Shown: positions 45,180-55,340 of the stretch, piece by piece
How positions within the stretch are numbered: the stretch's first letter is position 1
How the letters are laid out: each line of letters opens with the position of its first letter
The notes under the pieces: model-generated
The model's input: the letters and a program-made list of their open reading frames with translations, nothing else
Told to the model about the DNA's origin: nothing
The model's database searches: none
Source of the DNA: Neoceratodus forsteri
Taxonomy: Eukaryota; Chordata; Ceratodontiformes; Ceratodontidae
DNA: 64,000 nt
Direction of reading: 5' to 3'
NCBI GenBank assembly: GCA_016271365.2
Contig: CM057451.1
Coordinates: forward strand, 369,851,501 to 369,915,500
Position numbers and translations under genes: made by a program

Positions 45180-46260
45180 CTCATGGCAACCCCACCCTGC
45201 AGAGAGTGACAAGCATTAGGGTGTCCCTTAGGGTGTTTGGTAGTGCAGTGCGGAAAACATGTCGGGCAGGATGTGAGAATGACAGCTGCTCAGTTCATAA
45301 GGAGGTGGAAAAAATGCCAGTGTTGAAAATGTGGCATGTAAATATACTAAATTTCGAAGCTACTAAGTGCGTGGGAAATATGCAATGCACGCTTGCTAAC
45401 ACTGCCATTTTATGGGCGTTCGGCACCAAATTTTCAACATAGGCATTTTAGCACCTCTGCTCATGTACAGTGTCACTGTTATTTCCTCAAAGTGTCCCAA
45501 GAAGTGATTTCGCACAGTGACCACGCTATTCTGCGCCGGAAGTGCGAAAACACATTTTGGGCATGATATGTCAAATGACGGCTGTACTGTTCATCAAGAG
45601 GTGTGGAAAAATGGCAATGGTGAAAATCCAGACTGAAAATATTACAAATGCACAACGGTACGAGCATGCTTGCAATCTGCCAACGCACACTCGTAACACA
45701 GTTATTTTATGGAGCATCATCACCAAATTTTCAACATAGGCATTTTAGGTCCTCTGCTCATGAACTGTGTCACTGTCATTTTCATAATCTGGCCCAAACA
45801 CTGATTTCCCATAGCGACTGCGCTACTGTGCACCGGAAGTGCGGAAACACATTTCGGGCAGGATGTGGAAAATGACAGCTGTGCTGTTCACAAGGAGGTG
45901 TACAAAAATGACAATGCTGGAAAATCCAGCAGTGAAATATTGTGAATGCGCTGGTTACGAGCCTCGCGAGTAACCGCGCAATGCACGTCAGAACAGGCAT
46001 TTGTTGGATTTTTTCACCAAATTTGGAACTTAGGCTTTTACAGGGCACCTCATGAACACCACCACTGTCATTTCGTTAATGGGCCCCGAAAGGTGATTTC
46101 GCGCAGTGACTGCGAAATCACCTTTTGAGGCCGATTAATGCCATGACAGTGACAGAATCCATGAGGAGGGGCCCCAAAAACCCCATGTTGAAAATTTGGT
46201 GCAAAAATTCCAAGAAATGCCTGAGATATGCAACAAAGTTGAAAAAACCCTATTCACTAC
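45180..46260. repeat. About 295-bp satellite, three to four diverged units
   Basis: Anchor words such as AAGTGCGGAAACACATTTCGGG and ACAAGGAGGTG occur at about 45247, 45541 and 45837, giving a 295-bp period. A fourth, more diverged unit ends near 46260. Each unit includes a CACCAAATTTTCAACATAGG block and a GATTTCGCGCAGTGAC-type block. CpG dinucleotides are frequent compared with surrounding DNA. Confidence 0.85.
46090..46124. repeat. 13-bp perfect hairpin in the satellite
   Basis: AAGGTGATTTCGC (46090-46102) and its exact inverse GCGAAATCACCTT (46112-46124) around a 9-nt loop. Imperfect pairing extends about 10 bp further on each side. Confidence 0.9.
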
Positions 46261-46512
46261 ATTATACAGCTTACCGGCATTTCCTCAGTTCGCGGTCGGC
46301 TTTGAAGAGTGCAGACGTGTTCCCGGTCCACTGAAGATCATCGTGCGGACTCGAGGTAAGTATGGGTGGGGGTGAGGAGGCAGGGTGCACAGTGGGTGGG
46401 TGCGGGTGGGGAGGGGCATCGAGACTACAAGGGACGGTTTTAGTTTACAAGGAAAAAAAAACAAAAACCATCGAGGGACAGTTTTCTGTTGCAGGGCATT
46501 TGGCACGCTGGG
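46261..46512. other. Short link between two repeat arrays
   Basis: No gene or element recognised. Includes an A-rich run at 46449-46466. Confidence 0.35.
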
Positions 46513-46875
46513 GTGGGCTCCCAGTGTGCCACCAACTATTTTTTTGGGGGTGTCAGTAGCTGATGGGGATTGGGCACCCTCGTCAGCTCACAACAGAGGG
46601 CAAATAATGCCGGCGGGATTGGGCGCCCGTCGGCAAACAAAAGACAGTGGTGGGGTGCCGAGCCGAGAGATTGGGCACCCCCTCGGCGATGAACAATTGG
46701 GAGAAGAATGATGCCACCGAGAGTGGGCTCCCCCGTCGGCGTACAAACATACGAGGCGCCAGCCAGGGGATGGGCACCCCCTCGGCATTCCAGATTGGGG
46801 GTATGCTGGCGAGTGGCTCCCCGTCGGCACAATAAAACAGCGGGGGTTACTGACAGGGTATCGCTCCCCGATGTC
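46513..46875. repeat. G+C-rich minisatellite, about 50-bp period, eight units
   Basis: The word TGGGCACCCCCTCGGC or variants recurs near 46513, 46568, 46617, 46669, 46721, 46768, 46811 and 46857 (spacing 43-55 bp). Long open frames on both strands across it come from the repeat and do not look like genes. Confidence 0.88.
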
Positions 46876-47251
46876 GGCAACCGTAACGCTACGCCGACCA
46901 TGCTGATAATGGTTGGAACACGCCAAGCAAAGGGTCCGCTGTATGGCGAGCTTTGCTCGGATTGCAGCAGACCTTGCTTAGATGTGCTCGCACCATTATG
47001 TATCCATGGTGTGGCGCCAGCATGCAGGCTGATTGGGGAATGAGGGACGCACCTACTGATGCGTGCCCTGCATTCTCCCAACAGCGGCCGCGACCCCAAA
47101 TCTGCACTCTCGCTATATGTTGGCTTGCGCCTGCGGCAAGCCAACATAAAAATGTGCAATTTAGTCCTGACACTAGGTAGTGCAAAAAAACAAACTAATA
47201 CCAAAGTAACCCATTCTACGGTAGCATTGATGGCATATTAGTGCAGTTACA
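46876..47251. other. Spacer with a 13-bp hairpin
   Basis: TATGTTGGCTTGC (47116-47128) pairs exactly with GCAAGCCAACATA (47136-47148) around a GCCTGCG loop. G+C-rich left part with NotI-type GCGGCCGC at about 47083. No gene. Confidence 0.6.
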
Positions 47252-47620
47252 TAGAAACATAGACTTTGATGGCAGATAAGGACCACTTGGCCCAACCAGT
47301 CTGCCCATTTCCCTTCCTAATATTATTATTGGATAAGCTGCAGATTCTAGTTAACCAACTGCCTACTTTCTGCAGCCTTCCACTACAATTGCCTTATGTC
47401 TGTCCCATGCATGTTTGAATTCCCCCACTGTTTTAGACCCAGCAACCTCCCAGGAAGGTGGTTCCATGCATCCACCACTCTCTCCGTGAAAAAAAATTCC
47501 TCACATTACCTCTGAGCTGTCCCCCTTATCTTTAAATTGTTCCCTTGTTCTTACACATCTCTTTTCTGAAAGATGCTACCCTCCTGGACTTTGTTGATTC
47601 CTTGAGGCTTGAAGTTTCTA

Positions 47621-50142
47621 TCATGTCCCCCCGTCCCTCCTTTCATCAAGGGTATACATATTAAGCTCTCTCAGTCTCTCTTCATGTGGTTTCTGATGCA
47701 GACCCTGCACCATTTTAGTTGCCTTCCTCTGGACTGCTTCCATCCTGTCTATGTCCTTGCGTAGATGGGGTCTCCAAAACTGCACACAGTATTCCAGATG
47801 GAGTCTCACCAACTGTCTGTACAGTGGGATAACCACTTCCCTTTTTCTACTTGTGATGCCCCGTCCTATGCATCCCAGTATCCCCCTGGCGCTCCTTACT
47901 GACTTCTCACATTGCTTACCCACCTTTAGGTCATCTGATATGACTACCCCCAAGTCCCTTCCATTTTTGTTGTTGTTAGTACCTCCCGTGCTATTGTGTA
48001 CTCTTCTTCTGGGTTTTTGTTTCCCAGGTGCATTACTTTGCGTTTCTTTGCATTTAATCTAAGTTGCCATATGTCTGACCATTCCTCCAACTTTGCCAAG
48101 TCCCTTCTCATCCTTTCTAACCCCCCCCCCGTGTATCAACACTGTTACAGATCTTTGTGCCACCTGCAAAGAGGCATACCTTTCCCTTCAGACCCTCTGC
48201 AACATCACCTATAAAGATGTTAAAAAGGATTGGACCCAATACTGAGCCCTGAGGTACTCCACTAGTAACCCCTCTTTCTTCAGAATGTGTTCCATTCACT
48301 AATACCTTCTGTGTCCTGTTGTGCAGCCAGTTTGCTACCCAGGCTACCACCCTGGAACCCACTCCCAGGCTGGCTAACTTGATATCAGTCTTTTGTGCAG
48401 GACTGTGTCAAATGCCTTGCTAAAATCTAGTTAGGTCATATCTACAGCCCCTCCCAGGTCTATTACTTTGGTCACCCAGTCAAAGAAATCTATTAGATTT
48501 GTCTGACATGACCTTTCTGCTGTAAATCCATGCTGCTTTGGGTCCTGTGCCCCGCTGGCCTCTAGGTACTCAACAATTCTTTCTTTCAGAAGTGATTTCA
48601 TAATTTTCCCTACCACTGAGGTCAAACTTACAGGTCTGTAGTTTCCTGCTTCTGCCTTGCTCCCACTTTTGTGAAGGGGAATCACATCTGCCCTTCTCTA
48701 GTCCTCAGGTACCACCCCATCCTCCCATGATTTGTTAAAAAGTGTGGTCAGTGGTGTCACTAGGTCCTCCCTTAGTTCTTTTAGGATTCTGGGGTGAATC
48801 CTGTGAGGCCCCATTGCTTTGTCCACCTTGAGTTTTAGGAGTTCTTTCAGGACTCTTTCTTCTGTAAATGGGCTGGTGTCAACCCCCCTACCCAGAGTGC
48901 TGCTACTGTCTGGTTTAGTTAGCTCCTCCTCATCTTCTTTTGTGAATACTGAGCAAAAGTATTCATTCAGTATCTCTGACTTTTCACTGTCTCCCTCTGC
49001 CCACCTCCCCTCTCCTTTATTAATCTTCACTATTCCTCCCTTAACCGTTCTATGCTCCCTAGTGTACCTATAAAAGGTTGTATCCCCCTTCTTAACTGAG
49101 TTGGCTATTTTTTCCTCGGTTTGGGCCTTTGCTATTCTGACTGCCTTCCCCACTTCTTTCTGCTTTAATTGATACAGTTCCCTGTTGTGCTTCTTCTGTG
49201 ATTCCTTATACTTTGTGAATGCAGCCTTTTTCTCCTTAACATTTCTTGCCACCTTTTTTGAGAACCATAGTGGTTTTTACTCCGCTTTGTTTTCTTTATT
49301 TGTTTCACACAAAGGCTTGTTGCCTCTATGATAGCAGTTTTGATTTTTCTCAATTTTTCTTCACCCCTCCTTTTTGGTCATTTGCTAGTGCATTCCTCAG
49401 GTATTCACCCAGTTTGCCAAAGTCAGCCCTTCTAAAGTCCAGTATCCTTGTTTTTGTATGGCTTGTCTCCATGGTTGTGCTTATTGTGAAACACACTGTG
49501 CAGTGGTCACTTGTTCCCAAATGTCTACTGACTTCTAAATTTGTGATCCTCTCTCCATTTGAGAGCACCAGGTCTAGTATTGCTCCCTCCTGAGTGGGTT
49601 CCAACACTAGCTGTCTAAGGTCTGCCCCCTGCAGGGCATCAAGAATGACCCTGCTCTTGGATGTGGCTGCAGTACATGTCATCCAGTTAACATCTGTCAT
49701 ATTCAGGTCCCCCATCAACAGTATCTCCTCTTTTTCAGCCATTTTGAGAATGTCCTCTATCATTTTCTTGTTTGTTTCCTCCCCTTGAGACAGGCGTCTG
49801 TATACAACCCCTGTGCAGATTGTGATGCCATTCCCTGTCTCCAAGGTGACCCAGTGTGCCACTTGTCCTCCCCCTTTACTTTTTAGTTCTGTAGCTTTGA
49901 TCCCTTCCCTTATGTATAGAGCTACTCCGCCTCCTCTTTTACCCTCCCTGTCCCTTCTGTAGACTGTGTATGTTGACATCCCAGTCATGGTTTGCCATGT
50001 ACCATGTTTCTGTGACTGCCACAATATCCAATTGTTCATCTTCCATCAGGGCTACTAGCTCAGGAAACTTGTTTCCCAGACTACGGGCATTGGTACTCAT
50101 TGCCCTCCATTTAATGTTGAGTTTATCCTTTTTTCCCCCCAT
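47621..50142 (-). pseudogene. CR1 ORF2: APE endonuclease and RT, broken
   Basis: Endonuclease start in 49939-50142 (STNARSLGNKFPELVALM, IVAVTETW), continued in 49350-50039 (RGGGVALYI, GDLNMTDVNW, AILDLVLSN, TSDHCTV), so the catalytic core is well kept. Linker/RT fingers 48698-49252 and 48431-48685 (GNYRPVSLTSVVGKIM), then 48117-48362 with GVPQGSVLGPILFN. The catalytic box is FAGG (FADD with both aspartates changed to glycine, about 48155). C-terminal domain 47621-47953 (LVRLHLEYCVQFW). Several frameshifts, one near a C run at 48121-48130. Confidence 0.92.
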
Positions 50143-50376
50143 CCCTGCTCTTATTACCGTTGTCTATTTTTCCATTTACCCCTGTCCTGCCCTCTGTTGA
50201 GCTCTGTACCTCAGTGTTTACCTTACTACCTGCCATGTTTTTTGGGGGGAGGCTTGAAATTTTCTGCCGCTTATCAGCACCTCCCCCCTTGGCTAGTTTA
50301 AAAGCTTGCCAAGGAAGCATTTAAACCTGTCACTTAGGAGCTTGGTTCCCTTAGTGGACAGATGCAGACCATCGTG

Positions 50377-51215
50377 CTAGTATAGACCTTCATCTTTCCA
50401 GGTATACCCCCAGTCCCCAATGAAGCCAAAGCCCTCTGCTCTGCACCAGTTTTGCAACCATTCATTAAACTTCACGGTGTGCAGTATCCTAGCCTCACCC
50501 CTGCCATGGACTGGCAGCACCTCTGAGAAGGTAACCGTGCATTCTACCTGTCTGAGGCCCCTCCCCAACTCCACAAATTCATCCTGCACTGCACTGATTC
50601 CATGCCTAGCTAGGTCATTTGTCCCAAGGTGGACAATGATATCTAGTTCCCTCTCCTGTGATGATGCTTCTGCAATCCTGAGGATTCACTTCTTGTCCCT
50701 CCAAGCCATGGCACTAGGCAGGCACCTTACTTCCCTCTCCTCTCCCTTCCCCAGTTCTACCCCCCTAACAATTGAGTCCCCTATCAGAAGCTGTTTCCTT
50801 CCCCTGTGGTGTCCCTTGCCACCCTTTGGTGGGTCTCCCTTGTGGATGTCCTCAGCATTCTTCTTGGTCTCCACTGAGGGTGCCATCGTAGAGGAGCCTT
50901 GCTCTGCCAGACTGTCATATGATTTGTGTAGAGGTACAACTAGGGGGCTTCGCCTCTGTTCCACCACCCGCACCCTCCCAGATCCCACTGTGGTTCAACT
51001 GCTCTTCATACTTGGCAACCTCTGAGGCAGTGGTTGTGGCAGTGGTGCTCTTTGGGTGGGGGAGGCCTCCTTAGTCCTTGCCAGTTCAGCCTGGAAGTGG
51101 GCAATCTCCTCCCTCAGAGCTGACAGTTGCCTGCAAATAGGACAGCAATGCAGTTTCCAGAATAATCCCGGAAAACTGCTGCCCCACAGTCAGTGCATTG
51201 CACCACTCCCCACAT
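50377..51215 (-). pseudogene. CR1 ORF1: zinc-finger-like and SGNH esterase domains
   Basis: N-terminal cysteine pairs: QCTDCG near 51190 and, after a one-base shift, CCPICRQL near 51140, followed by a helical ALREEIAHFQAELAR. The C-terminal half is an SGNH/GDSL hydrolase: block I LLIGDSIVRG (about 50770), block III HLGTNDLARHG (about 50610), then VTFSEVLPV and FNEWLQNWCRAEGFGF. Such an esterase is known in CR1 ORF1. A TGA at 50686 and another near 50998 break one otherwise continuous frame; the TGA at 50686 lies between blocks I and III. The catalytic Ser and the Asn are present. Confidence 0.88.
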
Positions 51216-51509
51216 GTTCCTCTCCCTTATAATATACAATATGTAATATATATTTTTTTTTTTGGTGCTTTGTACTTACCCTTCATGCACTGTGATGGGT
51301 TATTAAGAATATGACAGTTCTCCTCAAGACCTGTTGAGGAAATGATGTCAGAACTTTGTCTATAAAGGAAATGCCACGCCTGGGTGGGGGTGGGGAAGGA
51401 GGGAGGTGGGTAGTCCACAACTACAGGTGACTGTTAGAAACAATCAAATACACCACTGCTCCACCACCCTGGTGAGTACTGCCCTTTATAGTAATTCAAC
51501 TAGCCTCCA
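51216..51509 (-). promoter_or_regulatory. Probable CR1 5' UTR
   Basis: Non-coding, between ORF1 and the 155-bp repeats. It includes T-rich and A+T-rich words and a GGTGGGG-type G-rich run at 51379-51410. Assignment rests on position only. Confidence 0.4.
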
Positions 51510-51850
51510 GTAACTTATTTAAAAATAGTTTAACTATCACAAAATCCTACACACCAGTAAATTATTTAAAAATAGTTTCTGTCCCAAAATCCTAGTAGTC
51601 AATCCAGCTACCCCCCAAGGGACAACCAAAATGCAGTATTCAAACCCTTGTGAAGTTACTTCCAAGATAAGCAGAGTTTGCAAGCTCCTTATTCAACTCC
51701 TCAGCCACCTGTAATTTATTTAAAAATAGTTTAACTGTCAGAAAATCCTAGTACACAATCTAGCTACCGCCAAGGGTCTACCCAAATGCAATATTTAAAT
51801 CCTTCTGAAGTTACTCACAAGATAAACAGAGTTTGCAAGCCCCTTCTTGG
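51510..51850 (-). repeat. About 155-bp tandem repeat upstream of CR1 ORF1
   Basis: Two long units (51555-51710 and 51711-51850) share TTATTTAAAAATAGTTT, AAAATCCTAGTA and AACAGAGTTTGCAAGC. A short third partial unit precedes them (51510-51554). They sit about 300 bp upstream of the CR1 ORF1 start on its 5' side and may be CR1 5' monomers. Confidence 0.8.
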
Positions 51851-52439
51851 TTAAGCACTAAATAAATATGTAAATAAAAAGCAATTACCAAGGGTAGTTA
51901 GTTTCACCTCTCACAAAATTGAGCAAAAGTGCACGTTGTTGCAGATATCAAGTGCAATATAGAATTTCCCACACAGCTCACAGTTGTTTAGGTTAATTGT
52001 CAAATGCTCTCCTGTGATCTGCAGAAACACCATTCAGCTGGTTTGTGGGAGTCGTCACGCAGATGAAGGATGGAAGTGGCTGTAGCACAGACTTGGCTAG
52101 TGGCTACCTCTTTTCAACTACACAAAGTTTCTGCCAGTCAAATAGCAGAGCAGCATCATGGTCAGCCTCGCTGATCACTGGACTGTCACGGTCAAGCCCA
52201 TTGCAGCATGAGTCACATAAGACCTGACCGTGACACACCTCTGAAATCCAGTAGCACAGCAATGTATTGGCTTTGCGCAAGTGCAAGGGTGAACATAAAA
52301 ACATTGCTATGGAGAAATCTCACATATGATGCACATATGTTAGTTACAACCAGAGCGCAATGATATATACATTCAGAATCAAGATTACAGGATCACTGGC
52401 ACATCATCATGACGTAAAATAGTAGGAAGAATACAAGCT
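51851..52439. other. Unassigned DNA with an 11-bp inverted repeat
   Basis: TGTCACGGTCA (52184-52194) and TGACCGTGACA (52225-52235) are exact inverses 30 bp apart. No gene; could be a terminal piece of a small mobile element. Confidence 0.4.
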
Positions 52440-53353
52440 CCCCCTGCAGGAAGGTAGCAACACCAGGTCAGCCTCAAAGGTACTATTTAGCCCAAAGTGA
52501 CATGTCACCGTTTGCACTTGCAGTGGTTCATCCCAAGTGCCTAGGCTGTGAGCCTCCTTTTGAATAGGATGAGACTGGGACAGTTCAGAATCTCACAGGG
52601 TAGTGAGTTCCATAGGGAATGGGACTATGAATGAGAGGGATCTCTTTCCAGAACCTGACTGTGCACTTGGAATTTCAAGTAATGAGCTAGCAGGGGAGTG
52701 CAGAAGCCTCACACGTTGTTTAAACTTAAGTGAACTTATGAGCCTTGGGGGTGTAGAGAGTTTAGCAAGTCTGAAGGTTAGGCAATGCATTTAGTATTGC
52801 AGTCTTGCTTCAAAAAAAGAGCCAACCAAGAGTCACAAACACTCCATTGTGATGGTCTTTGGGGGAGCACCCACTGCAAAGTGACCAACTTGATGATGGG
52901 GGCTGCAATTTTTAGGAATTTGGGTTCCAAATTATCATAGCCAGGTGTGCCTTCAATTTTTATACTTCTAAGTTGCATGAAAACGTTTTCCTAGTCACCA
53001 TTTTAAAATGGAAGAGGGGTTAGACACAAGGGTAGTTGGTTGGCAAGGAAGTGAGGAACCACTAGATTAACCCCCTAAGTGGGTCTTAAACCGATCCAAG
53101 CCCATGAAGAGCTTATTAAATTCAGTAGCCATGGATTTTGGGTCAGAATGGTCTGTCCATTAACTATAATGTCATGCAAAGATATGTTGGATTGGCCCTT
53201 TAGAAGATAATTTATTTGGGTCCAGAAATGTGGGGGGTCTGATAGATTTTTGGTTTGGAAGGATTATAAGTTCTCTTGGCACATTTGAGCCTTATTTTGC
53301 AGGTGTTTCTCTGGTTCCTATAGGTATGCCAATCAGATGATAAGCTAGATTTC

Positions 53354-53785
53354 TTAAAGAGACCCTGACACTATTAGAGAAAGCTGACAAAAACATGAGA
53401 TTTAGACTAAATTCGGTTTATATTTCATATGTTTTCTATAATTCTCTCCTTTTTTTTCTTTATTACTGAGGATAGTTGTATGAAGGAGGACTACTGTCCT
53501 TTAAACTTTATCTGTTCTTTCTGCTTGCCTACACCTGACATAATAATCTATTTATGGCATCATAATTATCTCCACAGCAACAGACTGCAATTTCATAAAC
53601 AGAACTGTAATGTCAAGTGTAGGCCAGCAGCCAGAACAGATACGGCAGCAATTCTGTTTACATGTAAATGTCCCTAGTAATAAAGAAGGGTGAGGATTAC
53701 AGAAATAATTATTAAATATAAGCTAAATTGTGTCTAAATATTAATTTTTTTCAAAGCTGTGACAACGGTGTCGGGGGCTCTTTAA
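53354..53785. mobile_element. Short TTAA-flanked TIR transposon (Kolobok- or piggyBac-like)
   Basis: A 424-bp non-coding insert with TTAA at both edges (53354-53357 and 53782-53785). Ends: TTAAAGAGACCCTGACAC on the left and, inverted, TTAAAGAGCCCCCGACAC on the right. The host LINE reads through when it is removed. TTAA duplications are known for piggyBac and Kolobok, and the TTAAAG start recalls the Xenopus T2/Kolobok motif TTAAAGGRR. Confidence 0.8.
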
Positions 53786-54573
53786 ACTGGCTCCAGATCA
53801 TGTCTCATTGACTCATGGCCTTGCAGTGACCACTGCTCAGTTACTTTGCGAGGAGACCTTTGGCCCTTCGTTGCTTATGAGGGCATGCTTGTCGACCACA
53901 CTATTGAAACTGTTAATAAAATTATCCCATGGCATGGTCCACATCAGAGAGAGATCTATTACTACTCTCCTGTTAATCTCTTTTATGCTTTAGAGGAAGG
54001 AGGTGACATCAAACTGGGAAAGATCCTGACTTTTATGAGTTTTGGTGAGGGATTGGGAGGATTGTTTTTCCAGATGCAATACACTGGGAAATAATCGCTG
54101 AGGGAGTCAGGTAAAATCCTGACAGCATTAATTCTTTTGGTCTTGGTGATAAGGATACAAGCGAGAGGTATGTGAGTCCTAGATTTACCATTTAATCTGG
54201 TGGGTTCTCCCATTAGTTGAGTAAGGTGAACATCCACAAAGACAGATTTGTACCCATTATGGGTTGTGCTGAGCCAGTTCAGGTTAAAATCTCCAAGCAG
54301 TATTAGTTCTATTCTACTAAGAACTGTTGGGAGAGGCAGTTTGTGAGGAAGGTTAGTGCTTGGAGAGCAGGACTGGGTGTTTAAATGCACCTTATACAGA
54401 GAGATTTTAGCACTCCCAGGATTAAGGCTACAAATATGAACACACAGGTTGAGTTTTCCAGAGAAGGCAAGGCAACTTCCCTGCAAAAGAGAGCAGAACT
54501 GACATAGAGTAGAACCACTCCCCCTTTTTTGCTAGTCCGTCATTCTTTAAGGTTATAAACCCTGGGAGCTCAA

Positions 54574-54862
54574 TCCATACCTCTCAACCTTAAAAATCAT
54601 AGCACTGGTCTTCAAAATTCATAGCAAATGGCCAGAATGTGTAGCATTTTCCTATTTTAAATATGTCTACAGATAGTGGGTCCCATATAGTTAGTGTTAA
54701 TGAATGTTTCTATCAAGTTAGTTCAATGATTTAATAGTTTGTTTGTCCAGAAATAGCACTAACATTATTGAGAACATCAGTAAACCTTTGCAAAGCAAGG
54801 GTAAAATTCAGTGTAAAAAATCATAGCACTATGCGAAATTCATAGCGGTTGAGAGGTATGGT
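54574..54862. mobile_element. Short TIR element in LINE-B2
   Basis: About 290 bp starting CCATACCTCTCAACC and ending with the exact inverse GGTTGAGAGGTATGG. AAT lies on both sides, though three extra T on the right make the duplication uncertain. Inside each end is a direct repeat AAAATCATAGCACT followed by AAATTCATAGC. No coding capacity. Superfamily not determined. Confidence 0.75.
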
Positions 54863-54984
54863 TTAATCTCAGGGGTCAGAATATTTGGTTTTAGCCATGT
54901 TTCTGAGATGCCAGTTATGCCCGGGGCCTACTGGTTGGACCAAGCTTCCAGTTCTTGCATTTCCGGCTGCAGACTGTTAATATT

Positions 54985-54993
54985 CATATATCT

Positions 54994-55082
<89 letters not shown>
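54985..55082. repeat. (TATATC)n-(TA)n microsatellite inside a LINE frame
   Basis: About 98 bp of hexamer then dinucleotide repeat. The minus-strand frame stays open through it as Tyr-Ile repeats, between the 2A segment and the endonuclease start. Confidence 0.95.
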
Positions 55083-55083
<1 letters not shown>

Positions 55084-55152
55084 CATTTTTAGACCACTTG
55101 TACCAGTCCAGCAGGTATCAGCTGAGGAGGATACCCAGACATTAGCAGGATT

Positions 55153-55197
55153 AGGTCCTGGGTTAGACTCAATATTTCCAGATAGCAGTAGAACAGT
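55153..55197 (-). other. 2A-type motif, one change from canonical
   Basis: TVLLLSGNIESNPGP: leucine run, then N-I-E-S-N-P-G-P, differing from D-x-E-x-N-P-G-P only by D to N. In one open frame with the endonuclease start downstream. Confidence 0.75.
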
Positions 55198-55340
55198 TTG
55201 GGGTTTTAGCCAGAAAAGGAGCTCAGGGGCTATAGGCCATACAGCAGGGCTGTGCTGCCATACACTCACTATGAGTTTATAACAATGTCCATTTTTGTGG
55301 AAAGCATGTAGAATCAGTAGGGTTGAGGTACTACTCACTA

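Larger units (their letters stand above)
47252..51215 (-). mobile_element. CR1 LINE, nearly full coding length (C5)
   Basis: The 3' end is at 47252 (ATAGAAACATAGACTTTGAT on the plus strand). It covers both ORFs: ORF2 (endonuclease plus RT) about 47621-50142 and ORF1 about 50377-51215. The 5' UTR probably continues into the repeats at 51500-51850. It is the only CR1 copy here with ORF1. Confidence 0.92.
52560..55338 (-). pseudogene. LINE-B2 ORF2 remnants
   Basis: From the 5' side: frame 54928-55338 with QTVLLLSGNIESNPGP, an in-frame microsatellite (poly Ile-Tyr), then MNINSLQPEMQELEAW, the endonuclease start. Endonuclease in 53983-54486: ILLGDFNLNWLS and a final motif SDYFPV, the catalytic His of SDH being Tyr. 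Linker parts at 53786-53985 and 53050-53353 (SDWHTYRNQRNTCKIRLKCA). RT fingers 52778-52978 (GYDNLEPKFLKIAAPII), then a jump to the C-terminus (LRLLHSPASSLLEIP in 52593-52790). Non-functional. Confidence 0.82.
52440..55340 (-). mobile_element. LINE-B-like copy with two nested transposons (B2)
   Basis: Minus-strand LINE with 2A, endonuclease, linker, a short RT piece and the C-terminal end. A TTAA-flanked element (53358-53781) interrupts the linker, and a TIR element (about 54574-54862) the endonuclease. RT is deleted between the fingers (52795-52978) and the last part (52593-52790). The exact ends are uncertain. Confidence 0.82.

Noticed and set aside
46536..47204. 222-codon minus-strand frame over the minisatellite
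   Set aside because: It follows the 50-bp repeat, other frames on both strands are open too, and there is no resemblance to known proteins.
52184..52235. Operator or LTR end formed by TGTCACGGTCA and its inverse
   Set aside because: Only 11 bp, no second copy in the window, and no element structure around it.
53808..54094. Plus-strand frames over 53.8-54.1 kb
   Set aside because: They are antisense to the LINE-B2 endonuclease-RT linker, which is recognisable on the minus strand.
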